64,000 nt of DNA from Rhinopithecus roxellana (lineage: Eukaryota; Chordata; Mammalia; Primates; Cercopithecidae), in contig NC_044550.1 of the NCBI RefSeq assembly GCF_007565055.1, positions 88,006,174-88,070,173 of the forward strand, given 5' to 3'. The notes beneath the pieces are model-generated. The model worked only from the letters and a program-made list of their open reading frames with translations. It was not told where the DNA came from and ran no database searches. How positions within the stretch are numbered: the stretch's first letter is position 1; each line of letters opens with the position of its first letter. The position numbers and the translations under genes are program-made. This document shows, piece by piece, positions 59,083 to 64,000 of this stretch.

Positions 59083-61844
59083 ATTACCTGATTCCAGAAG
59101 GAAATGTAATAACCCTTACCAAAATGTCACTGCTGTGTAATATCTTATGTATTGGAGCCTAAAGCCCAGGTTGCAGTCTTGCCTTATCCCATCTCTATTC
59201 CCTGCCTCTTCAGTTCTTACTGGTGGTCTTTTACTAATATTACTGATTGGTTAGTCCACACACATACACAAATACTGTGGAAGCATGCTGTGACTCTTCT
59301 AACATAAGTATGGATAAAATGGTGGGTAATCAATACAGTGTTAGGTGAAACTGAAATTCATTGGTCAACAATCCCCAGTAAGAACTGGCTATTAACACCT
59401 AGTCAGCATGATTGGAAGTCTCTAGCAAAGTGTCACAGGGCTTGGACTTTTTCTGTGCTGGTGCCATGAAGAGGGTGAAGACATTGTCCTCATATTTGCA
59501 CGTGATCTAAAATTGGGCACAAAAATGATAGAACAATCCAGATTCAAGCTTATTTCACTAGGCTGGACTGGTTGGACACCAGATTAATCAGGAATGAACA
59601 TTATGTCACACATAATGCCACACTAATAACAAGACAGGATATGATTTGATAGGAAAACCTCTGAAAATCTGCAGAGAGTTTTAGTCTGCACCATGTTTTC
59701 ACTTTTAAAAGGCTCTCTAAAATGGTTCCCGTGAAAATCTGCAACGGCTCCTCAGTAACCTATTTCTCTTTAAATAACTGAAATAGGGAACGAGCACGTT
59801 ACTTTATATTTCCAGAGTATTGGGGGTAGTGGACTCAAAGCATTTCCTTTCCTAAGAGGTTTAATATGTGTCTTACAATAATTAGAGAGAATTGAGCAGA
59901 GAGCTGTTCTTCACACCCTCTCTAATTACCACTACTTGAAGCAAATTAGAATGAATCCAACTGTTTCTTACCTTGTCAAAGGCTATATTGAGGACAGGAA
60001 TAATTAATTTTCAAATGGAATGGATTTCTAAAGCTTTCGTGTGGGTTGAATGCAAATTATATCTTGAAATATAATGTGCTATAACTTTGCTATCAAAAAT
60101 GCCATTTTCATGACATTTTAGAGAAAATCAAATAATTTTATTACTTTTACATCACCTTCTTTACTTCTATATCCTAGAAATATAAATGATAAATTAATAA
60201 TCAGTATGAAAACATGAAAAACTATTGTTAAAAAGATTTTCTTAGTATTTCCCATAGCATGTATGACCCACTCAAAATAAATGTTTACTGTATAAAATTT
60301 TTATTTATAAAGAATGAATTAGGGGATTATTTATATATCTATAATATGTATATAATACATACACATATTGTAGATAATAACATATATAATATAACAATAT
60401 ACATATTATAGATGTATATTTGCTTCACAAAGTGAATCTTGAGAAAACATTGTAACATAATTAGCTTCTCCAATGAATGTACTGTATGATTTGGTTTAAA
60501 TTTAATTTGTACCATTTTAAGGCAAGATGCTAATTTTTAACTAATATATATCTCTTGGGGCATACCGTCCAAATACAAAGATAACACAATAAAGCAAAAT
60601 TTGTGATTAATTATTTTTAGGAATGTATATTCACATTTAACTACAGAAGCAATTAAAGATCATTCAAAATTTGGGATTTTTTTTTCTGGAAATGTGGTCG
60701 AGTTAAACTATGGATAAACTATGCTTCACTTACATTTGATGAAGTCTCCTGTTTTTTCCTGTCAATGGCTATTTTAAAATACTGCTATTTCTTTAAGTCC
60801 CTGAGCTCCCTACTTCCAACCTATATATTTCTCCTTATTAGTTTTACCTGTTACCTACACATTGAGCTCTAATAACAATGGCATATGTGCACATTCCAGT
60901 TTCCAGAAGTGGATAACTCTCCCTGTACCTATTTTCATACTTGGCTAGCCATCATCATTAATTGTAGTGATAAACACCAGTTTCTGGACATAGAAGACCA
61001 CAATTTTAGATTTTGATGAACTCATCAAAATCACATTGTTCAGTCAATTCTCTATAAAACAAACTGAAGTTTTCTTGGAAATAACCTCAGTCTCACTGGA
61101 TACATACGATCTTCAACCTAAAGTGACCAAACACATCCATTTAGCCTTATGCTTAAAATATTCCCACTGTGCCTGGCCCCTGTGGCTTCCAGACCTTGTT
61201 TTTACTCCAATCTGCAATCCACCTCCTCGTCTCTTTTTATTTTCCACTGCTATCTAATCTCCCCAGAGCATCACCTCTACTTTTTTGTCATGGCCTTAGC
61301 ATTCTCATCTCCTGGCTTTCATGAATTGTTAACAGCACTATACTATTCTTATGTCCTTCTCTTATTTCTGTAGAGGACCACTCTTTTTTCTACCAAAAAC
61401 CCAGCGATACTATTAATGTCACTCCTTTAATAGTATGGTTTCTGAAATTCAGATCCATTTTGACTCCCAATTACCCTCTCTCTTATGTACTTTAAATTTT
61501 CCCTTCTTCCCTTTCATTCTGACTTCTTCCTAAGAATTTAACACACTCAAGTCTAACTGACCTTAAAAGAAGAAGCAAATCAAATTAACAACGTCAGCAA
61601 CAGCTTGCTTATCTCCAGATACTGTGTCGGGTTTCCCATCCCTTGACAACCAACGTTTCCCAGGTGATAATTCTTCAGTTCTCTACCTACCAGAATGAAA
61701 AAGACATTACCACGACTCCAACAAAGCCACCTTTCCTTCTTTGAAGATACCTACACCTCACAATCATCAAATTTAAAGTATGTTCTTAAGCCCTTAACGT
61801 TATGGAAAACGTCAGAAAAAGCTAATACTGAAAGGTTGAAATAC
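59083..61844. other. Single-copy DNA with a TA-rich tract
   Basis: No gene recognised. Alternating TA/ATA sequence lies at about 60340-60420. Confidence 0.5.
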
Positions 61845-62035
61845 TTTTGAGTCAGATCATAGGGCCAAAACCCTGGCTGTGCCACTCACTATGGATGCAA
61901 CTTGAGCAAGTGATTTACATTTCTGAGCTTACTTTCCCCATCAGTAAAGTGTACATGAAAAAGGTGCCTCATAGTGTTGTTGTGGAGTTACGACATTCAA
62001 ATAGTGGCACATAATCACCTAATGCTATTGTTGAA
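61845..62035 (+). mobile_element. MIR fragment
   Basis: A sense MIR: 'aaaccctggctgtgccactc', 'caacttgagcaagtgattta', 'cccatcagtaaagtgtacat', 'gcctcatagtgttgttgtgg'. Confidence 0.85.
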
Positions 62036-62409
62036 TTCCTTCTTCCTAATACATGCATTAAAATATGTATTGTACCATGTGTCAAACTGTTGTATGTATT
62101 ACATGTGACTTGGGGGAATGGTAGATGAAATATGTATATGGGCAAAAAAGAATGTGTTCCTTCTGCCTTCTCCTGACTGGCTGCCTACTGTCACCTATTT
62201 TCTGATTAAATGTTGAAATGCCTTGTGTTATAGACCCATGTATCTTTTTCTCTTGCTTCTTATACAGCAGTTTATTATTTCATTCAATAGGTTTTTATTG
62301 CATGCTCATCAAGTACCAAGAATTTTACCATCTGTTAGAAATAATGGTAAAAGAAAGACAAGATTCTTGACCTCACAGCTATCACATGCTAGTGTGAGGA
62401 GAGAGTAAA
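62036..62409. other. Single-copy DNA containing a 25-bp duplicated motif
   Basis: 62112-62136 is identical to 62698-62722, which lies in the L2-like repeat. Nothing else recognised. Confidence 0.5.
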
Positions 62410-63330
62410 TAAATAAGCAAACAAATAAAGGAAAAGATAATATCATATTATAAGTGCTATGAACCAAATAAACCAACACGTTGTTATGTCACAGTGACTA
62501 GAGAAGGCTGGTCACTCTCTGAGAAAAGGCTGCACTGAGCTGACACTTTCATGATAAGTAATCGTTGACCAGGAGACGAGAAGAAAGGGAGGCAAAGCAT
62601 TCCAGGTAAAGGAATCACCAAATACATAAGTCTTAACGGAGCTATGAACTTGGCATGTTGAGAAACAGAAAGCTGAAGAAGTTGGAATTTGTAGATAGGG
62701 GGAATGGTAGATGAAATATGTAACTCAGATTTGAATTCATTCTGAGTGTGTAATGAGAAGGTGAAAGAAGTTTAGATCATGTAAGTGTTTATGATTATAT
62801 GTGTTTTGACATTACACTTGCCTGCTCACTGAAGAATAGACTGTAAAAGGGCAAGAGTAAGAGCTAGAAGTTCTTGGAGAAGGCTATGGCAATAATTCAA
62901 GAAAGAAGAGCTGTTTACTTGGAATTGAGAAGTAACAATGAAGATAGAGAAAAATGGACAGGCACTGAATCTATTTTTTAAATAGAGATGAAATGTTTTG
63001 CTAATAGCTTGGATATGGGAGATTAATAAGTGGAAGGAATCAAAGACAAGTCTAGGGTTTGCAGTTTGAGCATCTGGGGAAATGCTATTGCTTGGAGGAA
63101 TATATTGAAGTAGTGGTCATTAAGAATTTTGTTTTGGCCATGTTAAATATGCAGTGCATATGAGACGCCCAATCGGAAAATCAAAGACAGCAAGCATGTG
63201 AGTTTGGAAATCAGTGGAGTTATCAAGATGGAAGTACATATTTGAGAATCATCAGCTTAAAAACCTGTGTGACAGATAATATCAAAGATTGAAAAGCATA
63301 GTACTGAGTCCTAGGGCACTTCATCATTTA
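62410..63330 (-). mobile_element. LINE-2-like sequence, antisense
   Basis: The + strand reads like the complement of an L2 3' half: 'gagctgacactttcatgata', 'ggcaaagcattccaggtaaa', 'aacttggcatgttgagaaac', 'gtttagatcatgtaagtg' and 'ctatggcaataattcaagaa'. It is ancient and diverged. Confidence 0.6.
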
Positions 63331-63459
63331 TCAGAGCCAGCCAAGAAGACAGGGCTCTAATAGTCAATGTTGTAAGAAGGGAATTCAGTCCAGATGCCTC
63401 CTCTGAAGTTCAGATCCATTTTGACCTCAATCTATCCTAAAAGTAAATAGATGTTCCTC

Positions 63460-63840
63460 TGAACCAAACCAGAGAGTCGTCCTTAATAATGTCCTCTCTC
63501 TGACAATTCACATTCAATCTATTTCCTAGTCCAATCAATTCTACCTCCCAAATATCTATTGAGTATAGTGTTTCTGTCTCTGTCTCTCTCATTTCCATGA
63601 TTCTGTTTTGGTTTCTACCCTCTTAATGCATCATTTGCATCAATTCTAAGTGATTATTGTCTCCAGTCTGTTGGTTTCAGTCTGTCCTTCCTCTGTTCTT
63701 AAGGGTATTTCAAAGTGTAAAATTTCTTTTTATCATTTCCTTCTTAAAAGACTTTAATGAACCTATTGCCTTTAAGATTTCAAATTTCAAACTCTCTTGC
63801 ATAGTTTTATGATCCTGTACAATTTGAATAATGCCTCTCT
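63460..63840 (+). mobile_element. LINE-2-like sequence, sense
   Basis: 'gtcgtccttaataatgtcct', 'caatctatttcctagtccaa', 'ttctacctcccaaatatcta' and 'taaaagactttaatgaacct' follow the L2 order. It lies opposite in orientation to the L2-like piece just upstream. Confidence 0.55.
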
Positions 63841-64000
63841 TCTTTATTTGTCAAATAAGAAGTTAATTAATATGTCTTGAGGCTTCTTTATATTTTTCTC
63901 ATATAAAATAGATTGTTCAAAAAGATGTAAAATAATAAAGAAAGTTTTAAAAGAAAAAGTCAAAGATGGAAAATAGAATGTTTATTTTTAGTTGGTTTCA

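Noticed and set aside
60340..60420. TA-rich tract as a fragile site or matrix attachment region
   Set aside because: Only a short imperfect TA run. Nothing in the sequence alone supports a functional claim.
1..64000. CRISPR arrays, tRNA or rRNA genes, bacterial operons, phage or a multi-gene defence-like system
   Set aside because: No direct-repeat/spacer array, cloverleaf or operon-like run of open frames is visible. Composition and repeats are those of a primate chromosome. MIRs are tRNA-derived but are not tRNA genes.

Overview
The window is primate nuclear DNA, almost certainly intergenic or deep-intronic, and most of it is interspersed repeat: LINE-1 of several ages, Alu, MIR, MER5, MADE1, MaLR/MLT1-type LTRs and LINE-2. 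I see no host protein-coding exon, tRNA, rRNA or bacterial-type feature. The AluY copies near 46.2 kb and especially 51.8-52.1 kb carry variants (GGCTAG before the T-run, a TTTTTTAG spacer, a GGCTTGAGCC end) that I associate with Old World monkey AluYR lineages rather than human AluY. I therefore infer a cercopithecoid such as macaque, baboon or vervet, at moderate confidence. Subfamily names are from memory of consensus sequences and were not checked with RepeatMasker.

Layout. 1-4.5 kb: decayed L1 (+), followed by an L1M fragment with a broken piece of an ABCB4-like retrocopy embedded in it. 4.5-7.6 kb: low-repeat DNA with one MER5A. 7.6-18.2 kb: two old L1s head-to-tail on +, the first internally deleted and the second a nearly full-length, decayed L1PB-like element with an AluY and an Alu fragment inside. 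18.2-20.6 kb: single-copy DNA with a 66-bp exact local duplication, a MIR, an MLT1-type LTR and an Alu. 20.6-26.8 kb (-): a complete L1 with 14-bp target-site duplications, poly(A), open ORF1 (338 aa) and ORF2 (1275 aa) with all catalytic residues I checked, and a 5' UTR that keeps the YY1 site. 26.8-46.2 kb: ancient L1 and HAL1-like pieces, MIRs, MLT1-like LTR, Alus, half a MADE1 and an L1PB 3' end. 46.2-49.7 kb: an inverted (twin-primed) L1 whose tail was hit by a left-monomer-only AluY. 49.7-64 kb: AT-rich single-copy DNA with a young AluY, an L1ME, a truncated L1P, an MLT1-like LTR, a MIR and two L2 pieces.

The only apparently functional unit is the 20.6-26.8 kb L1. It encodes the ORF1p RNA chaperone and the ORF2p endonuclease/reverse transcriptase, the proteins that mobilise L1 and, in trans, Alu and processed pseudogenes. 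The Alus and the ABCB4-like retrocopy are typical products of such machinery, though not of this copy. The most unusual observations are short templated duplications: 66 bp copied exactly from 17.2 to 18.3 kb, 66 bp at about 92% identity shared by 16.5 and 27.2 kb, and 25 bp exact between 62.1 and 62.7 kb. They look like double-strand-break or template-switch repair scars. I found no convincing previously undescribed multi-gene system.
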